Source: Pseudarthrobacter sp. NBSH8 (GTDB lineage: Bacteria > Actinomycetota > Actinomycetes > Actinomycetales > Micrococcaceae). Taken from it: DNA of 64,000 bases. The DNA is taken from the NCBI RefSeq assembly GCF_014217545.1, contig NZ_CP043178.1:496001-560000 (forward strand), read 5' to 3'. Under the pieces are notes generated by a model that ran no database searches, had not been told where the DNA came from, and was given only the letters and a program-made list of their open reading frames with translations. The position numbers and the translations under genes are program-made. This document shows positions 51,022-59,186 of this stretch, piece by piece (position 1 is the first letter of the stretch; every line of letters begins with the position of its first letter).

Positions 51022-51679
51022 GAAGCCCAGGGACGCCAGCGTCCTGCACGGGCACCACGTAGTCACCGGCCCCGAACTGCGGGCCACCTTTGAAGCTGCC
51101 GGCGACCCCGACAATCCGGTGCGGCTGCGACGCCGAGTGGTGCATGGAGTGGTCCTGGTGTTGCTGCTGGGCCTCATTACCGGCGCCATCATCGTTGCGC
51201 TGGCCATCATGAACGGGCATCTTAAGCTTCCGACGACGGCGGGCAGCGATGAGCCCCGGGCCAGCTGTCCCGGGGCCACCTTTGACTACACTCCCAACGA
51301 TAAAATCAACCTCAACGTCTACAACTCCACCAGCCGTCCCGGGCTGGCCCGCTCCGTGGCGGATGAGCTGCTGGTCCGGAAATTTGTGGTGGGGGCCGTG
51401 GCCAACACGGAGGCCGGCTTCCGCGGCGTGGCTGCGGTGGTGTCCGGGGCTGCCGGGCAGTCTGCCGCCTTCAGCGTCCAGCGGAACCTGCCGGGCTCCG
51501 ACTACTTCCAGGATGGCCGGACGGACGCCAGTGTCGACGTCATACTTGCCAGCGACTACCGGGAGCTCGCCGCCGCGGACCGCGTGGACCAGACGCCGGG
51601 GAAGCTCAGCTGCCCGCGTGAAAGCCGAAGGATCGCCGACGATGCCAAGTGGCCGGTTATTCCGACGGCCGGCCCGTGA
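51014..51679 (+). CDS. LytR C-terminal-domain membrane protein
   Basis: 221-aa protein with a cytoplasmic N-terminus, one TM helix at about residues 44-66 (VVLVLLLGLITGAIIVALAI) and an external LytR_C domain (NLNVYNSTSRPGLARSVADEL ... VDVILASDYREL). LytR_C domains accompany cell-wall attachment enzymes but the catalytic LCP domain is absent here. It overlaps the upstream gene by 8 nt, indicating coupling. Confidence 0.85.
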   Translation: MARKPRDASVLHGHHVVTGPELRATFEAAGDPDNPVRLRRRVVHGVVLVLLLGLITGAIIVALAIMNGHLKLPTTAGSDEPRASCPGATFDYTPNDKINLNVYNSTSRPGLARSVADELLVRKFVVGAVANTEAGFRGVAAVVSGAAGQSAAFSVQRNLPGSDYFQDGRTDASVDVILASDYRELAAADRVDQTPGKLSCPRESRRIADDAKWPVIPTAGP

Positions 51680-51688
51680 CCTGTTGCC

Positions 51689-51749
51689 GTTGCTCTATCA
51701 CGTCTGGTCGCTAAACAAGGCGGATGACGACCGTAGGTGTTAGAGCAAC
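51689..51749. repeat. Imperfect 22-bp terminal inverted repeats, MITE-like
   Basis: GTTGCTCTATCACGTCTGGT at 51689 is matched (18 of 22) by the reverse complement of 51728-51749. Only 17 bp separate the arms. It lies between convergent lytR_C and tetR genes. It resembles the two ends of an insertion sequence with the interior lost, but could also be a hairpin terminator. Confidence 0.5.
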
Positions 51750-51757
51750 CCAGGGGT

Positions 51758-52399
51758 TTACGGCAAGGGGAGGCTGACGCGCAGGGGTGCGCCGTCGTGG
51801 TCGAACCTTGCTCCGGCGCCCAGTTGGATGAACCGCACGGTGCGGGCGACCCGGGCCTCAAGGTCGGCGGGCTCGTTGCTGCCGCGTGCGGCGCTGGAGG
51901 AGAGTGTGCCGTGGATGAGCTGAGCCTGCTGGCCGATGTCCGCTTGCGGCAGGTACCCCTGCGCCATGCCGTCCCGGAGGATGCCCTGCAGCAAAACGCT
52001 GAGTTCACCCACGTGGCCGGCCAGTTTGGCAAAGGACGACGGCGACAGTACCGCCGCCATCGCCGGTCCGGGCGGGAGGTGGCGGCGGCTGAGGTCCTCC
52101 ACCTGGGTGCGCACGTACAGGGCCAACCGTTCGACGGGGTTCTCGAGAGTGTTCAGTGACTCACGCAGCTCGGCCAGGAACCGCTCGGTCTCATCCAGGG
52201 CGTAGGAGATCAGCAGCTCTTCGATGTCTGCGTAATAGTTATAGACCGCGGTGCGCCCCACCCCGGCATGCCGGGCGACGTCTGTCATGGTCAGTCCGGG
52301 CAGGCCGTGGGTGAACAGGAGTTCCCCGAACGCCGTCAGGACCCGGCGTTGCGTCTCGGCACGTTGCGCGGCATTGTTGGCCGCCGAAATCCTGGGCAT
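51758..52399 (-). CDS. TetR-family transcriptional regulator
   Basis: 213-aa repressor with N-terminal TetR helix-turn-helix (RRVLTAFGELLFTHG, LTMTDVARHAGVGRTAVYNYY) and a C-terminal ligand domain of about 150 residues. The start codon lies 3 bp from a 7-bp inverted repeat that overlaps its own -10 TAAAGT, so autorepression is likely. The likely target beyond itself is unclear; dsbA-type gene upstream is on the same strand. Confidence 0.9.
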   Translation of the reverse strand: MPRISAANNAAQRAETQRRVLTAFGELLFTHGLPGLTMTDVARHAGVGRTAVYNYYADIEELLISYALDETERFLAELRESLNTLENPVERLALYVRTQVEDLSRRHLPPGPAMAAVLSPSSFAKLAGHVGELSVLLQGILRDGMAQGYLPQADIGQQAQLIHGTLSSSAARGSNEPADLEARVARTVRFIQLGAGARFDHDGAPLRVSLPLP

Positions 52400-52402
52400 G
52401 CA

Positions 52403-52423
52403 GACACTTTACCGCGAAGTGTC
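52403..52423. promoter_or_regulatory. TetR operator overlapping leaderless -10
   Basis: GACACTT-taccgcg-AAGTGTC, perfect 7-bp arms. On the minus strand the -10 TAAAGT (52406-52411) overlaps the arm and sits 6 nt before the tetR ATG. Confidence 0.6.
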
Positions 52424-52464
52424 AGTAAACTCCTCGCTCCGGCCCCTGTGTAGTCCCGGATCGT

Positions 52465-53181
52465 TCAGACCGCGCAGCCTTCAGGGCCGCAGGCCTCGCC
52501 GGAGTTGCCGTTCGCGGCGTTGACCAGAACCAGCGGGTTTGTCTCCTGCCAGGCCTGGTGCAGCGCCGCAGTGAACGTTTCGGCCGGCTGGGCACCAGAA
52601 AGGCCGAACTTGCGGTCAATCACGAAGAACGGCACGCCCGTGATGCCCAGGGCACGGGCTTCCTCGAAATCAAAACGGACATCGTCGGCGTATTTGTCCG
52701 TGGTGAAGAGTTCGGCGACTGCATCGGTGCTGAGCCCCAGCTCCTGGCCCAAAGCCGTGAGATATTCGGCGCTGCCGATGTCCTGGCCGTGCTCGAAGTG
52801 GTCGCTCAGCAGGCGTTCCTTCGCGACATCCTGCTGACCGTGCTCGGCCGCGAGATGGATCAGGCGGTGTGCGGTGAAGCTGTTGGCCACCACCACCTGG
52901 TCGAACCGGTAGTCCAGGCCCTCGCCCTTGGCCTGCTCGGTGACGTGCTCAAACATCTGCGAGACCTGCGCCGGAGCCATGCCCTTTCGCGTGCTCAGGT
53001 ACTTCAGCTCCGTGCCGTCATAGTGCTCGGGGAGGGCGGGGTCCAGCTGGTAGCTGCGCCACGTCACCTCCACCGCGTCGCGGTGCGGGAACTCGGCCAG
53101 GGCGGCCTCGAACCGGCGCTTGCCGATGTAGCACCACGGACACGCGACGTCTGACCAGATCTCAATCTTCATGCTTGCCAT
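52465..53181 (-). CDS. DsbA-family oxidoreductase, FrnE-like
   Basis: 238-aa thioredoxin-fold protein with active site CPWC (in SDVACPWCYIGKRRFE) near the N-terminus and the cis-Pro region GITGVPFFVIDRKFGLSGAQP, as in FrnE/2-hydroxychromene isomerase-like DsbA proteins. A second Cys pair lies at the very C-terminus (EACGPEGCAV), also typical of FrnE. No signal peptide, so cytoplasmic. The start may be ATG 53181 or 53172; the frame is open further up to 53232. Confidence 0.85.
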   Translation of the reverse strand: MASMKIEIWSDVACPWCYIGKRRFEAALAEFPHRDAVEVTWRSYQLDPALPEHYDGTELKYLSTRKGMAPAQVSQMFEHVTEQAKGEGLDYRFDQVVVANSFTAHRLIHLAAEHGQQDVAKERLLSDHFEHGQDIGSAEYLTALGQELGLSTDAVAELFTTDKYADDVRFDFEEARALGITGVPFFVIDRKFGLSGAQPAETFTAALHQAWQETNPLVLVNAANGNSGEACGPEGCAV

Positions 53182-53355
53182 AACTGTGCAGGTCAGGCGC
53201 CCATTCCCCGCGGGCAGTGTCGGATTTGTCACACAGGGGCTTGAAATGGGGCCCTCGCGGGGCGATAGTCGGAACTACGGGTTAAGCAGAGGCCGTTCGG
53301 AATACACCATCGCCAGGTCTGGGGGCGTGGCATGTGATCCTCGCGGAGGACAATC

Positions 53356-54474
53356 ATGCGGATAGGACTTGTTGCAGCACCATGGATTCCGGTTCCCCCA
53401 ATCGGATATGGGGGCATAGAGAGGGTTGTTGACTCTCTTGCGCGGGGATTCATCGCGGCCGGGCACGAGGTGTTGTTGGCCGCGGCTTCGGACAGCACGT
53501 GTCCGGCATCCCTGGTACCAGGCATGAGGCCTTCAAGACCTGCTGAACTGGGGTTCACGCTGTCTGAGCTCAGCCATGTCGTCAGGGCCTATGAAGGCCT
53601 GGGCAACGTGGACATCATCCACGACCACACCCTGGCCGGGCCACTGATGGCCCGGCGGAAGTGCAACGCCCCCGTGGTGACCACCATTCACGGCCCCCTC
53701 ATCCCGGCGTCGGCCGATTTATACCGGGCCATGGCCACCGACACGGCCATCGTCGGGATCTCACGTGACCAGGCCTCCAGCATGCCCGATGTCCCGATAA
53801 CACGCGTGATTCATCACGGAATGGACGTCGCTGCCGTACCGATCGGTTCAGGGAAAGGCGGCTACGCCTGTTTTGTCGGCAGGATTTGCCCGGACAAAGG
53901 GATCCTTGAAGCCATCCATATCGCCCGCAGGGCCGGAATTCCGCTGCGTATTGCGGCCAAGATGCGCGCGCCTGACGAGATCGAGTATTTCCGCTCCGTC
54001 ATCGAGCCGCTCCTGGGCTCCAACGAGGATTTCCTGGGCGAAGTGGGGGACGCGGACAAGTATCAGCTTATGGGCGAAGCGATGGCGTTCCTGAATCCCA
54101 TCCAATGGTCCGAGCCGTTTGGGCTGGTGATGATTGAATCCCTCTCAACAGGCACTCCAGTGGTGGGAACGCCGATCGGATCCGCACCGGAGATTGTGGA
54201 CCATGGAAGGACAGGTTACCTGGGGCCGACGGATCAACTGCACACCCTGCTTCCCCTCGCCGCAGGGCTGGACAGGGCACACTGCCGGGACCGGGCCCTC
54301 AATCTGTTCAGCACCGAAAGGATGGTGGGCAGCCACCTGGACCTCTATGCAAAACTGCTGGAAACGAGTCAGCTTTCCGGGGTTCCGGATGCTTCCCATG
54401 TAGGCCAGAATCAGACAGGGAGAGCACTTATCCGGGCGTCGGAACCGGGCCCGGTCTCCAGCGGGCGGTCATGA
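53356..54474 (+). CDS. GT4 family glycosyltransferase
   Basis: 372-aa GT-B glycosyltransferase. The N-terminal loop PPIGYGGIERVVDSLARG, the acceptor-side IHDHTLAGP and the donor-site EPFGLVMIESLSTGTPVV (E-x7-E) are present. It likely builds an alpha-linked sugar polymer or modifies a lipid or trehalose-type sugar; the substrate is unknown. GAGGACA precedes the ATG. It is followed after 15 nt by a glycogen debranching-type gene, implying a shared glucan role. Confidence 0.88.
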   Translation: MRIGLVAAPWIPVPPIGYGGIERVVDSLARGFIAAGHEVLLAAASDSTCPASLVPGMRPSRPAELGFTLSELSHVVRAYEGLGNVDIIHDHTLAGPLMARRKCNAPVVTTIHGPLIPASADLYRAMATDTAIVGISRDQASSMPDVPITRVIHHGMDVAAVPIGSGKGGYACFVGRICPDKGILEAIHIARRAGIPLRIAAKMRAPDEIEYFRSVIEPLLGSNEDFLGEVGDADKYQLMGEAMAFLNPIQWSEPFGLVMIESLSTGTPVVGTPIGSAPEIVDHGRTGYLGPTDQLHTLLPLAAGLDRAHCRDRALNLFSTERMVGSHLDLYAKLLETSQLSGVPDASHVGQNQTGRALIRASEPGPVSSGRS

Positions 54475-54489
54475 GGGAGGAGAACATCC

Positions 54490-56637
54490 ATGACTGCATG
54501 GAATGCCGACACCGAGGCTGATGTTGGCGGGGCTGAGGCCATAACGGTGGTGGAAGGGTCTTCCTTCTGTATCTCCACCCGGAGCGGCGACATCAGTTCC
54601 GACGGTGAAACGAACGGCGCGTTTTACCGGGACACCCGGATTGTGTCCCGGTGGATGCTGCGCATCAACGGCGCGCTCCGCGAGCCACTGGTGGCTCAAC
54701 GGCCGAATTCCTACGAGGCCACGTTCGTGGGCCGCGCCCAGTGGCCCGGCGGCAGGTTCGACAGTCCCCTGGTGGTCCGCCAGGTCCGTCATATCGGACC
54801 CGGCCTGCAGGATGACATCACCCTCGAAAACTATTCCGCCGAAGCCGTGGAGTGCGATATCGAACTGTTGGTTGACGCCGACCAGGCCGACCTCTTCGAC
54901 GTCAAGGGCGGGCGGATTCCGCAGGGCGGGCGGGTGAGCCGAACGGTCAGCGACGGAGGGCTGCTGATCGAGGCCCTCCGTAACGGCCAGCAGCGCGGCT
55001 CCGCCATCCGCGCCGCCGGCGCCGAAATCTCCACCGGGATGCTTCGCTTCCACGCGACCATTCCGGCGCGCGGCGAGTGGTCCACCAGCGTGATTGTGGT
55101 CCCGCTCGTCAACGGTGTGGGACCCGCGGCGCCGTTCACGGAAGAGGGGCAACCGCGCGGACGCGTCGGCGTTCAGCGGCACTTGGCATGGGAAGAACAT
55201 ATTCCCCGCATCAGCGCCGCGGACGGCAAGATCGAGGCCACCCTGCGCCGCAGCCAAAGCGATCTGGGGTCCCTGCGGATTTTCGACGCCGAGCACCCGG
55301 ACCGTGCGGCCGTGGCCGCGGGGGCGCCCTGGTTCATGGCACTCTTTGGCCGGGATTCGCTGCTGTCCTCCTACATGTCCCTGCTTGTTGATCCCACGTT
55401 GGCGGCCGGAACGCTGCAGACGCTGGCAACCCTTCAGGGCACGAAGGTGGATCCGGAATCCGAGGAAGAGCCAGGCCGCATCCCGCACGAGGTTCGGCTG
55501 GGCGTGACGGCCGGGCTGTCCCTGGGCGGATCCGCCTATTACGGCACCGTGGACGCCACCCCGCTCTTTGTCAGCCTTCTGGGAGAGCTGAGCCGCTGGG
55601 GACTGGCGGAAGACATCATCGATTCGCTGATTCCCCATGCCGACCGTGCCCTTGACTGGATTGAAACGTACGGCGACCGCGACGGCGATGGCTTTGTGGA
55701 ATACCTTCGCCCCAACCAGCACGGTCTCATCAACCAGGGCTGGAAGGACTCCTGGGACGGGATCAACTTTGCCGACGGGCGGATCGCCGAACCGCCCACT
55801 GCCCTGTGCGAGGTCCAGGGCTACGTCTACGCCGCCTATGTGGGACGATCCCTGCTGGCCCGCTGGGCCGGGGATGCTGAAACAGAGCGCCACTGGGCCG
55901 ATCGGGCAATTGCCCTGAAGGAGGCTTTCAACGAGAAGTTCTGGCTGCCGGACAAGGGATACTTCGCCATCGCGCTGGACAAGGACAAGACCCCCGTTGA
56001 CGCATGTACTTCAAACATGGGCCACTGCCTGTGGGTGGGCATCGTTGACGAGGAAAAGGCCCCGGCAGTGGCGGAGCGCCTGATGTCCCCCGAACTGTTC
56101 AGCGGCTGGGGGATCCGCACGCTGGCTTCGGACATGGGCGCCTACAACCCCGTCAGCTATCACAACGGATCGGTGTGGCCGCACGATACGGCGATCGTGG
56201 CCACAGGGCTGATGCGCTATGGATTTGTTGATGAGGCCATGGAAATCGCCAGCGGGATCCTGGACGCCGCCGAACACTTCGACGGCCGGTTGCCGGAGCT
56301 GTTCTGCGGGTTTGATCGGTCCGACTTCCACGGCCCTGTCCCGTACCCCACGGCATGCTCGCCCCAGGCCTGGGCCGCTGCAGCCCCCATTCAACTTGCC
56401 CGGATCCTGCTGCGCTTCGATCCGGACTTCACGCGCAACGTGGTCCATCTGGCACCGATCCTCCCGGAGGAAATCGGGGACTTCAGGGCCGAGAACGTCC
56501 TGCTGGGGACTTCGCGTGTGGCCATCAGCGCGCGCGGGAGGGAGGGCCGCATCGACGGCCTCCCAGCGCGGCTGAAGCTGCTGAAGGAACCGCGTCCGCC
56601 CCTCGACGAACGCCTGGGCGGACGGGCCGGCGACTAG
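54490..56637 (+). CDS. Glycogen debranching enzyme-like protein
   Basis: 715-aa protein with an N-terminal GDE_N_bis domain (about residues 20-215: VVEGSSFCISTRSGDI, FYRDTRIVSRWMLRING) and a C-terminal (alpha/alpha)6 GH63/GDE-type catalytic domain (WFMALFGRDSLLSSYM, DSWDGINFADG, YHNGSVWPHDTAIVATG). The acidic residues in DSWDG and PYPTACSPQAW regions are where the family places catalysis. Probably acts on alpha-1,6 glucan branches. GGAGG precedes the ATG. Cotranscribed with the GT4 gene. Confidence 0.88.
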   Translation: MTAWNADTEADVGGAEAITVVEGSSFCISTRSGDISSDGETNGAFYRDTRIVSRWMLRINGALREPLVAQRPNSYEATFVGRAQWPGGRFDSPLVVRQVRHIGPGLQDDITLENYSAEAVECDIELLVDADQADLFDVKGGRIPQGGRVSRTVSDGGLLIEALRNGQQRGSAIRAAGAEISTGMLRFHATIPARGEWSTSVIVVPLVNGVGPAAPFTEEGQPRGRVGVQRHLAWEEHIPRISAADGKIEATLRRSQSDLGSLRIFDAEHPDRAAVAAGAPWFMALFGRDSLLSSYMSLLVDPTLAAGTLQTLATLQGTKVDPESEEEPGRIPHEVRLGVTAGLSLGGSAYYGTVDATPLFVSLLGELSRWGLAEDIIDSLIPHADRALDWIETYGDRDGDGFVEYLRPNQHGLINQGWKDSWDGINFADGRIAEPPTALCEVQGYVYAAYVGRSLLARWAGDAETERHWADRAIALKEAFNEKFWLPDKGYFAIALDKDKTPVDACTSNMGHCLWVGIVDEEKAPAVAERLMSPELFSGWGIRTLASDMGAYNPVSYHNGSVWPHDTAIVATGLMRYGFVDEAMEIASGILDAAEHFDGRLPELFCGFDRSDFHGPVPYPTACSPQAWAAAAPIQLARILLRFDPDFTRNVVHLAPILPEEIGDFRAENVLLGTSRVAISARGREGRIDGLPARLKLLKEPRPPLDERLGGRAGD

Positions 56638-56659
56638 CGGCAGGTTTCCCGGGGGACGC

Positions 56660-57193
56660 TTAGGGTACGGCACGCTCCAGGACGAAGTCATGCTCCACGG
56701 TGCTCCCCAGCCGGAAGGACTTGCTGCCCACCTTGCGGAAGCCGCACTTTTCATAGAAACGGATGGCCCGCGCGTTCTGGCTGTTCACGCCCAGCCACAC
56801 CCCGGCCGCGCCCGCCTCTGCCGCCGCAAGGAGGCTGGCGTGCATCAGTTCAGCGGCGGCGCCCAGGCCGTGATGGTCGGGGTGGACGTAGCATTTGCTG
56901 AGCTCCAGGGAGGGCAGGACCTTCAGCGCCGATGCCACATCCGCGTCCTCCGCCGGCCGGTTGACGAGCAGGCTGTAGCCGTGGAGCGCGCCGTCGGCGT
57001 CGATGACCACGATGGTGACATCAGCGTCCGCCAGGTACTCCCGGAAGTGCCGTTCGCTGAGCGTGTTGGCCACGTGAGCGGCAATGTCCTCCGGTGACGA
57101 CGACGGCGGGCAGGCCAGCGGGAAGGTGACTGCCGCCAGTCCGGCGAGCGGGCCGGCGTCGTCCGTTATGGCCTTTCGGATCGTGTGGGTCAT
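56660..57193 (-). CDS. GNAT-family N-acetyltransferase
   Basis: 177-aa acetyltransferase with the acetyl-CoA motif region LSKCYVHPDHHGLGAAAELM and C-terminal VNSQNARAIRFYEKCGFRKVG. The acceptor substrate is unknown. It converges on the debranching gene with a 22-nt gap. TAGAAT lies 6 nt before its ATG, so it is another leaderless start. Confidence 0.9.
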   Translation of the reverse strand: MTHTIRKAITDDAGPLAGLAAVTFPLACPPSSSPEDIAAHVANTLSERHFREYLADADVTIVVIDADGALHGYSLLVNRPAEDADVASALKVLPSLELSKCYVHPDHHGLGAAAELMHASLLAAAEAGAAGVWLGVNSQNARAIRFYEKCGFRKVGSKSFRLGSTVEHDFVLERAVP

Positions 57194-57199
57194 GCAGGG

Positions 57200-57205
57200 A
57201 TTCTA
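57200..57205 (-). promoter_or_regulatory. -10 hexamer of GNAT gene, leaderless
   Basis: On the minus strand TAGAAT lies 6 nt before the ATG at 57193, in the 22-nt gap after the isomerase operon. Confidence 0.5.
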
Positions 57206-57215
57206 CGTGCGCCTC

Positions 57216-58217
57216 CTAGTCCTTGGTGCTGAAGGCGGCGTCGAAGGAGGTGTTCGACGGCGGGAAGTCGTACTTTTTCAGTGCTGCGAGGGCTTCGGGG
57301 GCGCCGTGGAGGCGGTCCATGCCGGCGTCTTCCCATTCGATGGAGATGGGGCCGTTGTAGCCGATCGCGGTGAGGGCGCGGAAGGACGATTCCCAGGGGA
57401 CGTCGCCTCGGCCGGCGGAGACGAAGTCCCAGCCGCGGCGGGGGTCGCCCCAGGGCAGGTGGGAGCCCATGACGGTGTTCCGGCCGGTGGGGCGGAGCTT
57501 GGTGTCCTTGCAGTCGACGTGGTAGATCCGGTCCTTGAAGTCCCAGATGAAGGAGACGGGGTCGATGCCCTGCCACATGAAGTGGGACGGGTCCCAGTTC
57601 AGGCCGAACGCTTTACGGTGGCCGATCGCTTCGAGGGTGCGCACGGTGGTCCAGTAGTCGTAGGCGATCTCGGAGGGGTGGACTTCGTGGGCGAAGCGGA
57701 CGCCGCATTCGTCGAAGACGTCCAGGATGGGGTTCCAGCGGTCCGCGAAGTCCTGGTAGCCGGCCTCGATCACTGCGGCGGGCACGGGCGGGAACATGGC
57801 CACGTACTGCCAGATGGAGGAGCCGGTAAATCCGACGACGGTGTCCACACCGAGGGCCTTGGCCAGCCGGGCGGTGTGTTTCATTTCCTCGGCGGCGCGT
57901 TGGCGGACGCCTTCGGGATCTCCGTCGCCCCAGACCTTCGCGCCCACGATCGCTTCGTGGCGGAAGTCGATGGGGTCATCGCACACGGCCTGGCCCTTGA
58001 GGTGGTTGGAGATGGCCCAGACCTTGAGGTTGTATTTGGCCAGGACGGCGAGCTTGGAGTCGACGTAGCCGGGTTCGTCCCAGCGCCAGGCGTCCAGGTG
58101 GTCCCCGGAGACGGCGATTTCCAGGCCGTCGTAGCCCCAGCCGGAGGCCATGCGCGCGACTTCCTCGAACGGGAGGTCGGCCCACTGGCCGGTGAACAGG
58201 GTATAGGGGCGGGACAT
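57216..58217 (-). CDS. Sugar phosphate isomerase/epimerase (AP-endonuclease 2-like TIM barrel)
   Basis: 333-aa xylose-isomerase-like TIM barrel. Metal-ligand strands are visible: FAHEVHPSEIAY, FGLNWDPSHFMWQG, IYHVDCKDTKL and ISIEWEDAGMD. Such proteins isomerise or epimerise keto-sugars, often beside Gfo/Idh/MocA dehydrogenases, as here. AAGGAG precedes the ATG. Last gene of the four-gene operon, one base after the deleted dehydrogenase gene. Confidence 0.88.
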   Translation of the reverse strand: MSRPYTLFTGQWADLPFEEVARMASGWGYDGLEIAVSGDHLDAWRWDEPGYVDSKLAVLAKYNLKVWAISNHLKGQAVCDDPIDFRHEAIVGAKVWGDGDPEGVRQRAAEEMKHTARLAKALGVDTVVGFTGSSIWQYVAMFPPVPAAVIEAGYQDFADRWNPILDVFDECGVRFAHEVHPSEIAYDYWTTVRTLEAIGHRKAFGLNWDPSHFMWQGIDPVSFIWDFKDRIYHVDCKDTKLRPTGRNTVMGSHLPWGDPRRGWDFVSAGRGDVPWESSFRALTAIGYNGPISIEWEDAGMDRLHGAPEALAALKKYDFPPSNTSFDAAFSTKD

Positions 58218-58218
58218 G

Positions 58219-59178
58219 TCAGGCTCCTTCAGAGGCAGCGGTCAGGGCTGTCGGCGTGCCGGCCGGGGCGCTGGCCAGTTGGATGATGGAACTTTTCGCG
58301 GCGGCGGACTCTTCAATGGCGTTCAGGATCCGCTGGACGGTGAGGCCGTCCTCGAACGACGGCGAGGGCGGGGTTCCGGTGCTGATGGCGGTCAGGAAGT
58401 CGCGGATTTCGTGGGTGAATGTGTGCTCCCAGCCGATGATGTGGCCCTGCGGCCACCACGCGTCAACGTACGGGTGCTCGGGCTCGCTGACCAGGATCCG
58501 GCGGAAGCCCTGCTCGCGGGCAGGCCCGGTGGCGTCCAGGAAACCCAGTTCGTTGAGGTTCTCCAGATCGAAAAGGATGGCGCCTTTGTCGCCATAGATT
58601 TCCAGCTTGAGGGAGTTCTTCTGGCCGGTGGCCACCCTGGATACTTCCACCGAGGCGATTGCCCCTGAAGCGAGCGTCAGCGTGGCCCAGGCGGCGTCGT
58701 CGACCGTTACTTCCTCCTGACCGGCCGCTCCTGGACGGTGCGTGGTGAACGTGTGGGTCCGGCCGGACACTTCGGTGACCTGGTCCCCGAGCAGGAACAG
58801 CACCTGGTCGATCGCGTGGGAAGCGATGTCCCCGAGCGCCCCCGAGCCCGCTGTCTCCTTTTTGAGCCGCACGTGCTTGCCCGCTTCGAGGGCGGCGATC
58901 GCGATCTTGGCGTGCAGCCAGCCCGGGGCGCAAATGTCAACGATGTCGATGTCATCGCGTTCGATGACCGTCCGCCAGTCTGTGGACGTTTCAGTCCAGC
59001 CGTACTTCCCGGCGGCCTCGGCAACCCCGGCGGCGTCCCGGCCCACCAGGACCTTCTGCTCAAACGCCGGGACATCGAAGAAACTGGCAACATTCCGCCA
59101 GGCATTCGAGTGGGCCTTGCCCATAAACGCATAGCCGATCATGGCCACGCCCAGCGGGCGGGCTTTTTGGGAGTTCAT
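58219..59178 (-). CDS. Gfo/Idh/MocA dehydrogenase with internal deletion of the catalytic region
   Basis: 319-aa protein. The N-terminal Rossmann part (VAMIGYAFMGKAHSNAWRN, IDIVDICAPGWLHAKIAIAALEAGKHV) jumps directly to RLKKETAGSGALGDIASH. In full-length homologues of about 385 aa, AGKHV is followed by (V/L)xEKP and about 65 residues ending in WRL before KETAGSGALGDI. The EKP catalytic lysine motif and the following helices are therefore missing, in frame. The rest, including DGLTVQRILNAIEESAA, is intact. Probably inactive, although the frame remains open and is in the operon. Confidence 0.8.
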   Translation of the reverse strand: MNSQKARPLGVAMIGYAFMGKAHSNAWRNVASFFDVPAFEQKVLVGRDAAGVAEAAGKYGWTETSTDWRTVIERDDIDIVDICAPGWLHAKIAIAALEAGKHVRLKKETAGSGALGDIASHAIDQVLFLLGDQVTEVSGRTHTFTTHRPGAAGQEEVTVDDAAWATLTLASGAIASVEVSRVATGQKNSLKLEIYGDKGAILFDLENLNELGFLDATGPAREQGFRRILVSEPEHPYVDAWWPQGHIIGWEHTFTHEIRDFLTAISTGTPPSPSFEDGLTVQRILNAIEESAAAKSSIIQLASAPAGTPTALTAASEGA

Positions 59179-59186
59179 GGTTGTTC

